Part shown: positions 1-9,160 of the stretch, one piece after another | Layout: every line of letters begins with the position of its first letter | Numbering within the stretch: position 1 is the first letter of the stretch | The notes under the pieces: generated by a model | Told to the model about the DNA's origin: nothing | The model's database searches: none | Seen by the model: the letters and a program-made list of their open reading frames with translations, nothing else | From: Candidatus Burkholderia verschuerenii | Lineage (GTDB): Bacteria > Pseudomonadota > Gammaproteobacteria > Burkholderiales > Burkholderiaceae | DNA: 33,610 bases | NCBI RefSeq assembly: GCF_001189365.1 | Contig: NZ_LFJJ01000413.1 | Span: 1 to 33,610 of the forward strand | Direction: 5' to 3' | Translations under genes and position numbers: made by a program

Positions 1-159
1 AGTCTGTAGGGTGCCCGAATTATGTCGGGCGACGGGCTGAGCACTTCCGCTATCCGAGTTGCAATCTTCGAACGATCAAGGACACTCAATCAAGTTCACC
101 CGACATAATCAGGAAGGGTAGATAGTGCCTCTAATCTCCCCAACGATATAATCGGCAAG
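1..159. other. Unassigned DNA replacing the 3' end of the SDR gene; possible mobile-element edge
   Basis: This stretch shows no recognisable protein. It carries an 11-bp perfect inverted repeat (ATTATGTCGGG at 19-29 and CCCGACATAAT at 99-109), and the left copy lies inside a short hairpin (GCCCGA at 13-18 with TCGGGC at 25-30). Dehydrogenase homology from the right stops at about 160, so the join looks like an insertion or deletion boundary. Assignment to a mobile element is inference; I cannot name a family. Confidence 0.35.
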
Positions 160-725
160 CCCCAGCGCTTCATCGGCGTGCGCTCGAAATCGCTTGCGAG
201 CGGCCGTCGTCCTCCTGCAGGGCCTGCGTCAGCGGCGTCGCGATCCAGCCCGGCGCGACCGCGTTCACGCGAATGCCGTCCGACGCATACGCGATGGCGA
301 GCGACTTCGTCAGTTGCGCGACGCCGCCCTTGCTCGCGCTGTACGCGGGCACGAGTCCGCCGCCGAAGAAAGTCAGCATCGACGCCGTATTGACGATGCT
401 GCCCTGCGTCTTCGCCAGCAACGCGCGCGGGGGCGGCGCACATGCGCATCGTGCCGTTGAGATTGACCGCGATTACGCGCTCGAACGTTTCGATGTCGTG
501 CTCGTCGCCGCGCCGGATCATGCCGGCGCAGTTGACCAGCACGTCGAGCGAGTCGAGCCGCTTCATGAAGGCGGCGACGCCCGCGGCATCGGCGACATCG
601 AGATCGGCGAGTTCGATGTCCGCGCCGAGCGCGGCGAACTGCTGCGCGATGCCCGCGCCGATGCCCTGCGTGCCGCCCGTGACGACGACGGTCTTGCCCT
701 GAAAGAGATCTGCCTGAAAAGTCAT
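160..725 (-). pseudogene. SDR-family oxidoreductase, frameshifted and 3'-truncated
   Basis: This is the remnant of a short-chain dehydrogenase/reductase, an NAD(P)-dependent oxidoreductase with a Rossmann fold. It starts at the ATG at 725 with the TGGTQGIG nucleotide-binding motif, then LVNCAG, then the catalytic Y-x-x-x-K as YSASKGG, then the VNAVAPGWI segment typical of sugar-acid and glucose dehydrogenase-like SDRs. The frame changes near 435-445 (C-rich run after the RMCAA residues) and again near 190 (one T short in a T run), and the family's last 25 or so residues after [10 protein letters not shown] are missing. It lies 12 bp downstream of the MFS gene on the same strand, which suggests a former catabolic operon. 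The substrate is unknown. Confidence 0.75.
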
Positions 726-736
726 ATCGAGTGGAA

Positions 737-2042
737 TTAGACGGCGGGAACGGCGGCGGCCTGTTGCTCGGAATCCTGAATCGGCGTGCGCACGACGAAC
801 ATGTACACGAGCGCGGCGGCAAAGGCGACGCCCGCGCTGATCAGGAACGTGTTGACGAACGAATGCGTCTTGTCCACCACGAGTCCGGTGATGAACGGCG
901 CGAACGAGCCGCCGAAGTATCCGCCAAAGTTCTGGATGCTGCCAAGCGACGCCACCATATGACGGGGCGCGGCCACCGAAACGAGCGCCCACGCCGCGCC
1001 GCTCGCCATATTGACGAAGGACATCGCGGCGGACAGATAGACGATCGCCAGCGTGAGATTCGGCGTGAACGCGGCGGGCACGGTAAACAGCGCGCCGCCG
1101 ATGAGTCCCGAGCAGATCGGCCACTTGCGGCTGCGGATCGGCGCGACGCCGCGCGCCATCAGGCCATCGGCGATAAAGCCCGACGACAGCATGCCGAGCG
1201 TGCCCGCGAGATACGGAATGGTCACGACCCAGCCGGTCTTGGCGATCGTCAGATGCCGTTCGTGTTCGAGATCCGCGGGCAACCAGGTGAGATACAGCCA
1301 CACCATGTAGATAGATCACGCCCATGAAGCCGAAGATCATGCCCCACGTCGTCGACTTGGTGAACAGGCCGCGCCATTCCGCGAAGGTCATGTTGCGTTC
1401 GGCGCGCTGCGCGGGTTCGCCTTCGGTCAGATGCGCGAGTTCGGCTTTATCGAGCGTGATATCGCGCCGATTGCGATAGACGATATACCAGCCGATCGCG
1501 ACCGCAATCCCCAGCGCGCCCATGATGACGAACATGTTGCGCCAACCGAACGACAGCAGCAGGACGGTGAGAATCGGCGGCGCGAGCGCGGGCCCGATCG
1601 TCGACGAGGTCACGAAAATGCCGGTCGGCTTGCCGCGTTCGCGCTGCGCGAACCATTCAGAGACGACCTTCGCGCCCGCCGGAAACTGCGGCGCCTCGCC
1701 GATGTCGAGCGCGATCCGCGCGACCAGAAACTGCGAGAGCGTGGTGACGAAGCCGCCGAACAACTGCGCGACCGACCACACGAACATGCCCAGCCCGAGC
1801 ATGACGCGCGCACCGAAGCGATCGAGCATCACGCCGATGGGCAACTGCGAGAACGCATAAGCGAACGAGAACGCGGACAGCAGCAGGCCCATCTGCGAAG
1901 CGGATAGGCCGAGTTCCTGCGTCACCGAATGATTGGCGATCGACAGCGTGCTGCGATCCAGATAATTGACGATGCCCGCGAGCGTGAAAAACGTGATCGC
2001 GATGACCTGAACCCGCTTCAGGCGCGGTGATTTTTCCAGCAT
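737..2042 (-). pseudogene. MFS transporter (anion:cation symporter type), broken by a 4-bp duplication
   Basis: This is a major facilitator superfamily permease of the kind that imports organic or sugar acids with protons. The N-terminal half, from the ATG at 2042, has NYLDRSTLSIAN in the first membrane helix, the motif A-like segment GVMLDRFGAR and the GEAPQFPAGAKVVSEWF region typical of the ACS family. The C-terminal half, read in another frame down to 737, continues without loss (IYLSAAMSFVNMASGAAWALVS and so on). The halves are separated by a tandem duplication of AGAT at 1309-1316; removing one copy restores one frame of about 433 residues. The gene lies between the cupin gene and the SDR remnant on the same strand. 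Confidence 0.82.
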
Positions 2043-2090
2043 GTACGTCTCCTCCGAATGCTCTTTTGAGTCTTGGAGTGGATGGGAAAG

Positions 2091-2618
2091 TTATCGGATG
2101 AACTGATCGACGTAGTCCGCGCCGAGGCCGACGGATTCGTAGTGCTTGCGGCACATGTCGACCTTGGTGAAGACGTCTTCGTAGCCGGTGTGATTGCCGT
2201 ACGGATCGCAGTAGTACATGACGCCGTTCACTTGGAAGTAGGTGATCATCTCCTCGACGTCCTCGGGCACGTAGAGCGTGTGCGTTTCGCCGGGCGGCTC
2301 GAAGACGTAGCTGCCTTCGGTCGCTTCCCAGTCGTGTTCGAGATAGCGCCAGCGGCCCTTGAGCACCATGCCGTGCACCATCTGCGGATGCCGATGGCGC
2401 GACAGCACGCCGGATTTGCGCACGCGCAGCAGGTTCATCCAGTAACCGGTCGACACGTTCAGGCACAGCGGACGGAACCAGACGTTTTCGGCTTGCGGCA
2501 CCCAGACGCGCTCGTCGGCGGGAATCGCTTCGCCGACGACGATTTCCTTTTGCGCTTCTTTCGGGAAGGGAAGTTGATACGGCGTCATCGCATCCGACGC
2601 GGGTTTTGGCGCTGTCAC
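2091..2618 (-). CDS. Cupin protein of the 2,4'-dihydroxyacetophenone dioxygenase family
   Basis: This encodes 175 residues if the GTG at 2618 is used; an ATG at 2588 would remove ten residues, and neither has a strong ribosome binding site. The protein is a single cupin barrel. The metal-binding motif is seen as SRHRHPQMVHG (His75, His77) with E94 and a second motif around PPGETHTL (His113). Relatives of this family cleave aromatic ketones such as 2,4'-dihydroxyacetophenone using non-haem iron, or are uncharacterised. It is the first gene of a minus-strand cluster with a transporter and a dehydrogenase, so a role in aromatic or organic acid breakdown is plausible. It is intact although both partners are broken. 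Confidence 0.72.
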   Translation of the reverse strand: MTAPKPASDAMTPYQLPFPKEAQKEIVVGEAIPADERVWVPQAENVWFRPLCLNVSTGYWMNLLRVRKSGVLSRHRHPQMVHGMVLKGRWRYLEHDWEATEGSYVFEPPGETHTLYVPEDVEEMITYFQVNGVMYYCDPYGNHTGYEDVFTKVDMCRKHYESVGLGADYVDQFIR

Positions 2619-2649
2619 TAGCGCGTCTCATCGTCCATATTGTGGATAG

Positions 2650-2659
2650 TTTGATCAAA
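2650..2659. promoter_or_regulatory. Perfect 10-bp palindrome upstream of the cupin gene, candidate operator
   Basis: TTTGATCAAA is a perfect palindrome about 32 bp upstream of the cupin start. It is flanked by two similar AT-rich direct elements (TTGTGGATA and TTATGGACA). The position suits a repressor or activator site for the cupin-MFS-SDR cluster. No regulator can be assigned. Confidence 0.3.
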
Positions 2660-2751
2660 TTATGGACAGATGGTCGCGCGAGTGCGTGCGGGTTGTCAAG
2701 CCTCGCTTTCGCTGATGCAATCGCGGCTGTCATGACACAAACGAGATCGCC

Positions 2752-3075
2752 ATGCGCGTGCTGTTTCTCTGTAGCCGGAATCGTCTGCGAAGCCCGACGG
2801 CGGAAGAAGTGTTCGCCGGACGGCCGGGAATCGAGGTGGCATCGGCGGAACTCGCGCCCGATGCCGCCGAAGTCGCGAAGGCGGAGCACATCGAATGGGC
2901 GGAACTCGTCGTCGTGATGGAGCGCGCACACAAGGCCAAGCTCACGCGCAACTTCGGCGCGAGCCTGAAGGGCAAGCGCGTCGTCTGTCTCGATATTCCG
3001 GATCGTTACGCGTTCATGCAGCCCGAACTGGTCGAGTTGCTCGAACGCAAAGCCGGACATCTGATGAAGCCGTAA
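2752..3075 (+). CDS. Low-molecular-weight protein tyrosine phosphatase-like protein
   Basis: This is a short protein of 107 residues. The N-terminus MRVLFLCSRNRLRSPTAEE holds the C-x5-R-S phosphatase loop (Cys7 to Arg13, then Ser14), the signature of low-molecular-weight tyrosine phosphatases and arsenate reductases. It is shorter than the usual ~150 residues, and the usual DPY/DPW acid loop is replaced by a CLDIPDRYAFMQPEL segment near residues 82-96, in which D83 or D86 could be the general acid. Such short forms are common in proteobacteria and largely uncharacterised. It stands alone, converging on the LysR gene, with only about 10 bp between the ends. Confidence 0.75.
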   Translation: MRVLFLCSRNRLRSPTAEEVFAGRPGIEVASAELAPDAAEVAKAEHIEWAELVVVMERAHKAKLTRNFGASLKGKRVVCLDIPDRYAFMQPELVELLERKAGHLMKP

Positions 3076-3085
3076 GCGCGCGATC

Positions 3086-3977
3086 TCACCGGTCGCCGCG
3101 CAACGCATCGACGACGATCGACAGCGCCTTCGAATACTCGCGACGGCTCGGATAGAAGATGTGCAGGCCGGGAAAGGTCGGACCAGTCCTGAAGCACCCA
3201 TCGCAACCTGCCGGTATCGACGTGCGGTTGCGCGAGGTCTTCGGGCACGAAGGCGAGGCCCGCGCCGTCGAGCGCGGCGTTTAGCATCTGATAGACGCCG
3301 TTGAAGGTGAGCTGGCCATCCACGCGCACCTGAAGTTCGCGTTTGCCCTTTCTCAGTTCCCACGCGTATTTGCCGCCGCGCGTCGGCAGACGTAGCGTGA
3401 TGCAGTTGTGTTCGAGCAGATCCTTCGGCTGCTTGGGCACCGGATGCCGGTCGAAGTAAGCGGGCGCGCCGACGATCGCGAGCCGCGCGTCCGGTCCGAT
3501 CCGCACCGCGATCATGTCCTTCGCCACCTGATCGCCCCAGCGCACGCCGATGTCGTAGCGATCCGCGACGATATCGGTGAGCCCGTAATCCACGACCATT
3601 TCGATTTTGATGTCCGGATAGTGCGGCAGCACCTTCGACAGACGCGGCCAGACCACGGTATCGGCGGCATAATCCGTCGTGGTGATGTGGATGGTGCCGG
3701 CGGGTTTGTCGCGCGTCTCGACGATGGCGCTCAGCTCGCTCTCGATTTCCGCGAAGCGCGGCGCGATGGTTTGCAGCAGACGCTCGCCCGCCGCCGTCGG
3801 CGCGACGCTGCGCGTGGTGCGGCTCAACAACCGTACACCGAGCCGCGCCTCAACCGCGCGCAAGGTATGACTCAGCGCACTCTGCGATACGCCTAGTTGC
3901 GCCGCCGCGCGCGTGAAACTGCCCTCGCGCGCCACCGCGATGAAGGCCAGCAAATCGCCGATATCGTTCCGCACCAT
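3086..3977 (-). pseudogene. LysR-type transcriptional regulator with a late frameshift
   Basis: The ATG at 3977 starts a LysR regulator. The N-terminal helix-turn-helix is clear (DLLAFIAVAREGSFTRAAAQLGVSQSALSHTLRAVEARLGVRLLSRTTR, about residues 8-57), followed by a substrate-binding domain. Around 3183-3186, after the residues VLQDW, the frame slips; the expected ending (PTFPGLHIFYPSRREYSK and on) continues in another frame to a TGA at 3086. A 2-nt deletion would explain this. About 30 C-terminal residues are replaced, so the protein may be partly functional. It is divergent from the carboxymuconolactone decarboxylase-like gene, its likely target. Confidence 0.78.
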
Positions 3978-3981
3978 TGAT

Positions 3982-4000
3982 GAACTCCGCTCATAAGTTC
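3982..4000. promoter_or_regulatory. Inverted repeat in the LysR/CMD intergenic region, candidate LysR site
   Basis: GAACT and AGTTC are separated by 9 bp, just upstream of the LysR start and about 90 bp before the divergent gene. LysR regulators usually bind such dyads (T-N11-A type) in shared promoters. The repeat is seen in the sequence; its use as a binding site is inference. Confidence 0.35.
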
Positions 4001-4089
4001 TAGCAGATTCTACGGCCTAGTCCGCCGGGCCGCGCGCGGGGAGAATGATCGTCTGTTCACCGATTCATTTCATTGCAGGAGGAAACATC

Positions 4090-4428
4090 ATGTCGACCAA
4101 GCCGACCGCGGCGCGCGATTCGTTCGGCGCCGTCGCGCCGAAGCTCGCCGAACTCAGCGACGAAGTGCTCTTCGGCGATGTCTGGGAGCGCCCGCAACTG
4201 TCGAAGCGCGATCGCAGTCTCGTCACCTGCGCGGCGCTGATCGCGCTGGGCAAACCGGAGCAGATGAACTTCCATTTCCCGCGCGCCGTCGAGAACGGCG
4301 TCACGCGCGAAGAGCTCATCGAACTCGTCACGCATCTTGCGTTTTACGCGGGCTGGCCCAACGCGATGTCGGCGGTGACGAAGTTCAAGGAGCTCTTTCT
4401 CGCCGAATCCGAATCCGAATCCGAATGA
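4090..4428 (+). CDS. Carboxymuconolactone decarboxylase family protein
   Basis: The ATG at 4090 is chosen because a strong AGGAGG lies 9 bp before it. The 112-residue protein has the all-helical fold sequence typical of the CMD/AhpD superfamily: [20 protein letters not shown], then [35 protein letters not shown]. It lacks the C-x-x-C of AhpD peroxidases, so it is closer to gamma-carboxymuconolactone decarboxylase-like proteins. The tail ends in Ser-Glu repeats from a tandem GAATCC hexamer. A cupin gene follows 16 bp later, a pairing often seen in redox or detoxification cassettes governed by a divergent LysR. Confidence 0.82.
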   Translation: MSTKPTAARDSFGAVAPKLAELSDEVLFGDVWERPQLSKRDRSLVTCAALIALGKPEQMNFHFPRAVENGVTREELIELVTHLAFYAGWPNAMSAVTKFKELFLAESESESE

Positions 4429-4444
4429 CCGAGGAGCGAACATC

Positions 4445-4858
<414 letters not shown>

Positions 4859-4870
4859 AACCGTGAGAAT

Positions 4871-4900
4871 AAAAAACGGGCCTGCTTTCGCAGGCCCGTT
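4871..4900 (-). terminator. Rho-independent terminator of the cyo operon
   Basis: An 11-bp perfect stem (4875-4885 with 4890-4900) has a 4-base loop. Read on the minus strand it is followed by a run of six T, immediately after the last cyo gene. On the plus strand it lies 16 bp after the cupin stop, where it could also slow transcription, but it lacks a T run on that side. Confidence 0.85.
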
Positions 4901-4928
4901 CGCACATCGCGCGGATGAAGCTAAACGC

Positions 4929-5273
4929 TTAACGCGCCATCATCAGCATATGTACGTTGTGCATTACCCACACGGTGCCGACGCTCACGACGAGCGACAT
5001 CGCGATCGTGTAGGCGAACGTGCCGAGGTGCCAGCGCTGTCCCTTCGACGTGTTCACGTGCAGGAAGAACACTACGTGCACGATCATCTGCACGGCCGCA
5101 AGCACCGCCAGCGCGACCAGCGCGCTTTCGCCCTTGAATGCGCCCGACATCACGCACCAGAATGACGCCACCGTCAGAATCACCGCCAGCACGAAGCCGA
5201 CGAGATAGCCGGGCACCGTCACATGCGGAACATCGCCGTGATGCGCATCATGGTTGGAATGAGTAGTAGCCAT
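4929..5273 (-). CDS. cyoD: Cytochrome o ubiquinol oxidase subunit IV
   Basis: This is the small accessory subunit of the bo3-type quinol oxidase, 114 residues with three predicted membrane helices (around PGYLVGFVLAVILTVASFW, LVALAVLAAVQMIVHVVFFLH and GTFAYTIAMSLVVSVGTVW). The N-terminus is rich in histidine (MATTHSNHDAHHGD). The ATG overlaps the cyoC stop codon as TAATG, so its translation is probably coupled to cyoC. It is the last gene of the operon; no cyoE follows here. Confidence 0.92.
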   Translation of the reverse strand: MATTHSNHDAHHGDVPHVTVPGYLVGFVLAVILTVASFWCVMSGAFKGESALVALAVLAAVQMIVHVVFFLHVNTSKGQRWHLGTFAYTIAMSLVVSVGTVWVMHNVHMLMMAR

Positions 5274-5884
5274 TACGCAACGCTCGCAAGGTAGACGAAG
5301 GAGAACACGCAAATCCAGACGATGTCCAGGAAGTGCCAGAACAGGCTGAGACACGCGAGACGGCGCATGCGGCGTTCTTCCGTGCCCGTCTTGAGCAGCA
5401 TCTGGACGATTAGCACGACCATCCAGATCATGTCCATCGTCACGTGCAGACCGTGCGTGCCGACCAGCGTGAAGAACGCCGACCAGAACGCGCTGCGGCC
5501 CGGACCCGCGCCTTCGCTGATCAGATGCGCGAACTCGTGCAATTAGAGGTACAGGAAGCCCGCGCCGAGCAGGAAGGTCACCGCCAGCCACACGAGCGTG
5601 AGCCCGCGCTTGTGACGCGTCGCGCTGATCATCGCGAAGCCGAAGGTCAGGCTGCTGGCGAGCAGCAGCGCCGTTTCGTAGGCGACATCGGTCAGGTTGA
5701 ACAGATCCTTGGCCGTCGGGCCGCCCACCGTCGACAACGCGAACATCGCGAAAGTCGCGAACAGCGACGCGAACAGCACGCAGTCGGTCATCAGGTAGGC
5801 CCAGAAGCCGAACACCGATTGCGAATGCACGTGATCGTGGTCGTGCGCATCGTCGTGCGCGTGTTGAGAAGTAAGCGACGACAT
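5273..5884 (-). pseudogene. cyoC: Cytochrome o ubiquinol oxidase subunit III with an in-frame stop
   Basis: This is subunit III of the bo3 oxidase, a membrane protein that supports the stability of the oxidase core. The N-terminal part from the ATG at 5884 ([20 protein letters not shown]) and the C-terminal part ([33 protein letters not shown]) are both typical. They are in the same frame and separated only by a TAA at 5543-5545, after residue 113, in the segment GFLYL-stop-LHEF where a glutamate (GAA) would be expected. A single G-to-T change explains this. A TTG codon follows directly and might allow re-initiation. The start overlaps the cyoB stop as TAATG. Confidence 0.88.
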
Positions 5885-7890
5885 TAGATAACCTCCACTT
5901 CCAGATCGCGAGCGGCGCCGGCCTTGTCGTTCGACTTGGGCGGCGTGTAGCCTTCGGTTGCCATGACCGTCGATGCCGGGATGATGTAGCCCTCGTTCTT
6001 GAGGAAGCTGTGCGCGATGATCGTCACCGCCACGCCCGCGAGCGACGCGATGGCGAGCCACCAGATATGCCAGATCAGCGCGAAGCCGAGCACCATGCTG
6101 ATCAGGCCAACCAGCAGGCCCGCGCTGGTGTTCGACGGCATGTGAATACCCTTGAACGGGCCCTGATACAGGCTCACGCCGGTTTCCTTCGCATGGGAAA
6201 AGGCGTCCAGTTCCTTCACTTGCGGCATCCGCGCGAAGTTATAGACCGGCGGCGAGCTCATCGACCATTCGAGTGTGCGGCCGCCCCACGGATCGCCCGT
6301 CACATCGCGATACTCCGGCTCGTTGCGGCGCATGACCGACACGACGATCTGCGCGACCTGGAACACCACGCCGACCGCAATGATCGCCACGCCGACGGCG
6401 GCCACGATGAAGTACGGCTGCCATGCAGGGTTGTCGTAGTGATTCATGCGACGCGTCGCGCCCATGAAGCCGAGCACGTACAGCGGCATGAACGCCACGA
6501 AGAAGCCCACGAACCAGCACCAGAAAGCGCACTTGCCCAGACGCTCGTTCAGCTTGAAGCCGAACACCTTCGGCCACCAGTACTGCACGCCCGCAAAGTA
6601 GCCGAACACCACGCCGCCGATGATCGCGTTATGGAAGTGCGCGATCAGGAACAGCGAGTTGTGCAGCACGAAGTCCGCGCCCGGAATGGCGAGCATCACG
6701 CCCGTCATGCCGCCGATCGTGAAGGTGATCATGAAGCCGATGGTCCACAGAACCGGCGTCGTGAACTGCACGCGGCCCTTGTACATCGTAAACAGCCAGT
6801 TGAAGATCTTCACGCCGGTCGGGATCGAGATGATCATCGTCGCGATGCCGAAGAACGCATTGACGTTCGCGCCCGAACCCATCGTGAAGAAGTGGTGCAG
6901 CCACACGAGGAACGACAGCACCATGATGCAGCACGTCGCCCAGACCATCGTCTTGTAGCCGAACAGCGGCTTCTTCGAGAACGTGGCGATGACTTCCGAG
7001 TAGATACCGAAAGCCGGCAGAACCAGGATGTAGACCTCGGGGTGACCCCAGGCCCAGATCAGGTTCAGGTAGACCATCGGGTTGCCGCCGCCGCCGTTGG
7101 TGAAGAAGTGCATGCCCATGTAACGGTCCAGACCGAGCAGCGCGAGCGCGATGGTCAGGATCGGGAACACGGCCATGATCAGGATGTTCGCGCAGAACGC
7201 CGTCCATGTGAACACCGGCAGCTTCATCCAGGTCAGGCCCGGCGCGCGCATCTTGACGATCGTCACGAAGAAGTTCACGCCAGAGAGCAGCGTGCCGACG
7301 CCTGCGATCTGCAAGGCCCAGATGTAGTAATCCACGCCGGTATCGGGGCTGAATTGCAGCTCCGACAGCGGTGGATACGCGAGCCAGCCGGTGGTCGAGA
7401 ACTGGCCGATGAACAGCGACAGGTTCACGAGCATCGCGCCGGCGAACGTCATCCAGAACGACAGCGAGTTCAGCATCGGGAATGCGACGTCGCGCGCGCC
7501 GATCTGCAGCGGCACCACGAAGTTGAAGAACGCGACCAGCAGCGCCATCGCCATGAAGAAGATCATGATGGTGCCGTGGGCCGAGAAAATCTGGTCGTAG
7601 TGGTGCGGCGGGAAAATGCCCGGCGCATCCATCGCGAGCGCCTGCTGCGCGCGCATCATGACGGCATCGGCGAAGCCGCGCACGAGCATGAGACCCGCGA
7701 GGATCAGGTACATCACGCCGATGCGCTTATGGTCCGTGGACGTCAGATACTCGCGCCACAGCCAACCCCATTTGCCGAGTTTGGTGATGAGGACACCCGT
7801 AGCCAGCACCATCAGCGCCATGAACGCGGTCGCGCACATGATGATGGGTTCGTGATACGGGATCGCCTCGAGCGTTAATTTGCCGAACAT
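5884..7890 (-). CDS. cyoB: Cytochrome o ubiquinol oxidase subunit I
   Basis: This is the catalytic subunit of the bo3 quinol oxidase. It oxidises ubiquinol, reduces oxygen to water and pumps protons across the inner membrane. The 668 residues match the family's length and the key residues are all present: the quinone-site residues Arg71, Asp75, His97 and Gln100; the haem ligand His105 ([10 protein letters not shown]); the copper and cross-linked tyrosine pair His283/Tyr287 ([15 protein letters not shown]); His332-His333; and His418/His420 (AHFHNAI). It sits 3 bp after cyoA and overlaps cyoC. It is fully intact although the next gene is broken. Confidence 0.97.
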   Translation of the reverse strand: MFGKLTLEAIPYHEPIIMCATAFMALMVLATGVLITKLGKWGWLWREYLTSTDHKRIGVMYLILAGLMLVRGFADAVMMRAQQALAMDAPGIFPPHHYDQIFSAHGTIMIFFMAMALLVAFFNFVVPLQIGARDVAFPMLNSLSFWMTFAGAMLVNLSLFIGQFSTTGWLAYPPLSELQFSPDTGVDYYIWALQIAGVGTLLSGVNFFVTIVKMRAPGLTWMKLPVFTWTAFCANILIMAVFPILTIALALLGLDRYMGMHFFTNGGGGNPMVYLNLIWAWGHPEVYILVLPAFGIYSEVIATFSKKPLFGYKTMVWATCCIMVLSFLVWLHHFFTMGSGANVNAFFGIATMIISIPTGVKIFNWLFTMYKGRVQFTTPVLWTIGFMITFTIGGMTGVMLAIPGADFVLHNSLFLIAHFHNAIIGGVVFGYFAGVQYWWPKVFGFKLNERLGKCAFWCWFVGFFVAFMPLYVLGFMGATRRMNHYDNPAWQPYFIVAAVGVAIIAVGVVFQVAQIVVSVMRRNEPEYRDVTGDPWGGRTLEWSMSSPPVYNFARMPQVKELDAFSHAKETGVSLYQGPFKGIHMPSNTSAGLLVGLISMVLGFALIWHIWWLAIASLAGVAVTIIAHSFLKNEGYIIPASTVMATEGYTPPKSNDKAGAARDLEVEVI

Positions 7891-7893
7891 GGC

Positions 7894-8790
7894 TTACCAC
7901 TTGGTTGCACAATTTGCGCCGTTGACATCGAACTTGCCGTCGTTGTATTTGGCGACGATGTTATTGAAGAGCTTCGGATCGACGGTCGAGAAGTACTTGA
8001 CCGGAGCCTTTTCGCTCGGCCGCGCGACGCCTGCATAGACATCCATGCTCAGGTTGTCGGGCGAGCTCTTGACGTTCTTCACCCACGCGTCGAATTCGCC
8101 TTGCGACATGGCGAGCGCGCGGAACTTCATGTCGGAGAATCCTGTGCCGCTGTAGTTCGCCGAGATGCCCGCGAAATCGCCCGCGTGATCGGCGATGAGA
8201 TGCAGCCTTGTCTGCATGCCGGCCATCGCGTAGATCTGGCCGCCGAGTTGCGGAATGAAGAACGAGTTCATCACCGCATCGGACGTGATCTTGAAGTTCA
8301 CCGGCGTGCCGACGGGGAACGCGACCTGATTGACCGTCGCGATGCCGAGGTCCGGATAGACGAACAGCCACTTCCAGTCGAGCGCGACGACTTCGACGTT
8401 GATCGGCTTCACGTTCGATTCGATCGGCTTGTACGGATCGAGCTCGTGCGTAGTCTTCCAGGTGAGGACGCCGAGGAACAGGATGATGAGCGTCGGAATC
8501 GTCCAGATGGCGACTTCGATGCCCGTGGAATGCGCCCACTTGGGTGCATAGGTGGCGCTTTTGTTGGACGCGCGATACTTCCATGCGACGAACAGGGTGA
8601 GCAGGATCACCGGGATCACGACGATGAGCATCGCGTAGACCGACGTGGCGATCAGCGAGACTTCCGCCTTGCCGATCGCGCCTTTGGAATCCAACATGTG
8701 CATCTCGTTCATGTTGCATCCCGCCAGGCAAAGACTGGCGATCAACCCCGATAACAATGGCCTTGCTAAACGTGGAGTATTTTCATTCAT
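7894..8790 (-). CDS. cyoA: Cytochrome o ubiquinol oxidase subunit II
   Basis: This is subunit II of the bo3 quinol oxidase, 298 residues. It has a lipoprotein signal peptide with the lipobox LAGC (Cys25), two membrane helices (SLIATSVYAMLIVVIPVILLTL and the stretch around IWTIPTLIILFLGVLTW) and a periplasmic cupredoxin-like domain (VNVEVVALDWKWLFVYPDLG onward). The CuA cysteine/histidine ligands of cytochrome c oxidases are absent, as expected for a quinol oxidase. It is the first gene of cyoABCD, starting at the ATG at 8790. Confidence 0.95.
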   Translation of the reverse strand: MNENTPRLARPLLSGLIASLCLAGCNMNEMHMLDSKGAIGKAEVSLIATSVYAMLIVVIPVILLTLFVAWKYRASNKSATYAPKWAHSTGIEVAIWTIPTLIILFLGVLTWKTTHELDPYKPIESNVKPINVEVVALDWKWLFVYPDLGIATVNQVAFPVGTPVNFKITSDAVMNSFFIPQLGGQIYAMAGMQTRLHLIADHAGDFAGISANYSGTGFSDMKFRALAMSQGEFDAWVKNVKSSPDNLSMDVYAGVARPSEKAPVKYFSTVDPKLFNNIVAKYNDGKFDVNGANCATKW

Positions 8791-9160
8791 TGCATTCGCT
8801 GGTTCAGGGAATCGAAGCGTCCCGGAAGAACGCCCACTGGACGGCTTTGCGCCGCGACCGGATCATGCCATGCGGTATTCCCTGAAATGTTGACGAATCA
8901 TGGAATTTGGTCCCAAACCGTAACGGCTGCGACACCGTGCCGCGACATTTAAGACATCGCACCCTTTACACGCGACCGCCCGCGTGAATTTGCCGCAGCG
9001 CGCGTGATGCAAAACTGCTTGACAGCGCTGTTCGAAGTTCCCCGTCAAATTGTCAAATGATGTGCGAGCGTGGCGCGTCTTCACCGTTGCCATTCAAAAT
9101 GGGCAGCGGACGAGGACGCGTTCCTCGCGGCATCCCGATCCTCAAAAAGACGTGAACGAC
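8791..9160. promoter_or_regulatory. Divergent intergenic region between cyoA and a secreted hypothetical gene
   Basis: These 370 bp carry no gene I can support and must hold the promoters of cyoABCD (minus strand) and the hypothetical gene (plus strand). A TTGACA at 9019-9024 is a possible plus-strand -35 element, but no good -10 element lies at the right distance. No clear regulator site was found for cyo. Confidence 0.4.

Noticed and set aside
6010..7878. Long plus-strand open frame opposite cyoB
   Set aside because: It is a mirror of a conserved membrane protein gene; the translation is nearly all Arg, His, Asp and Glu.
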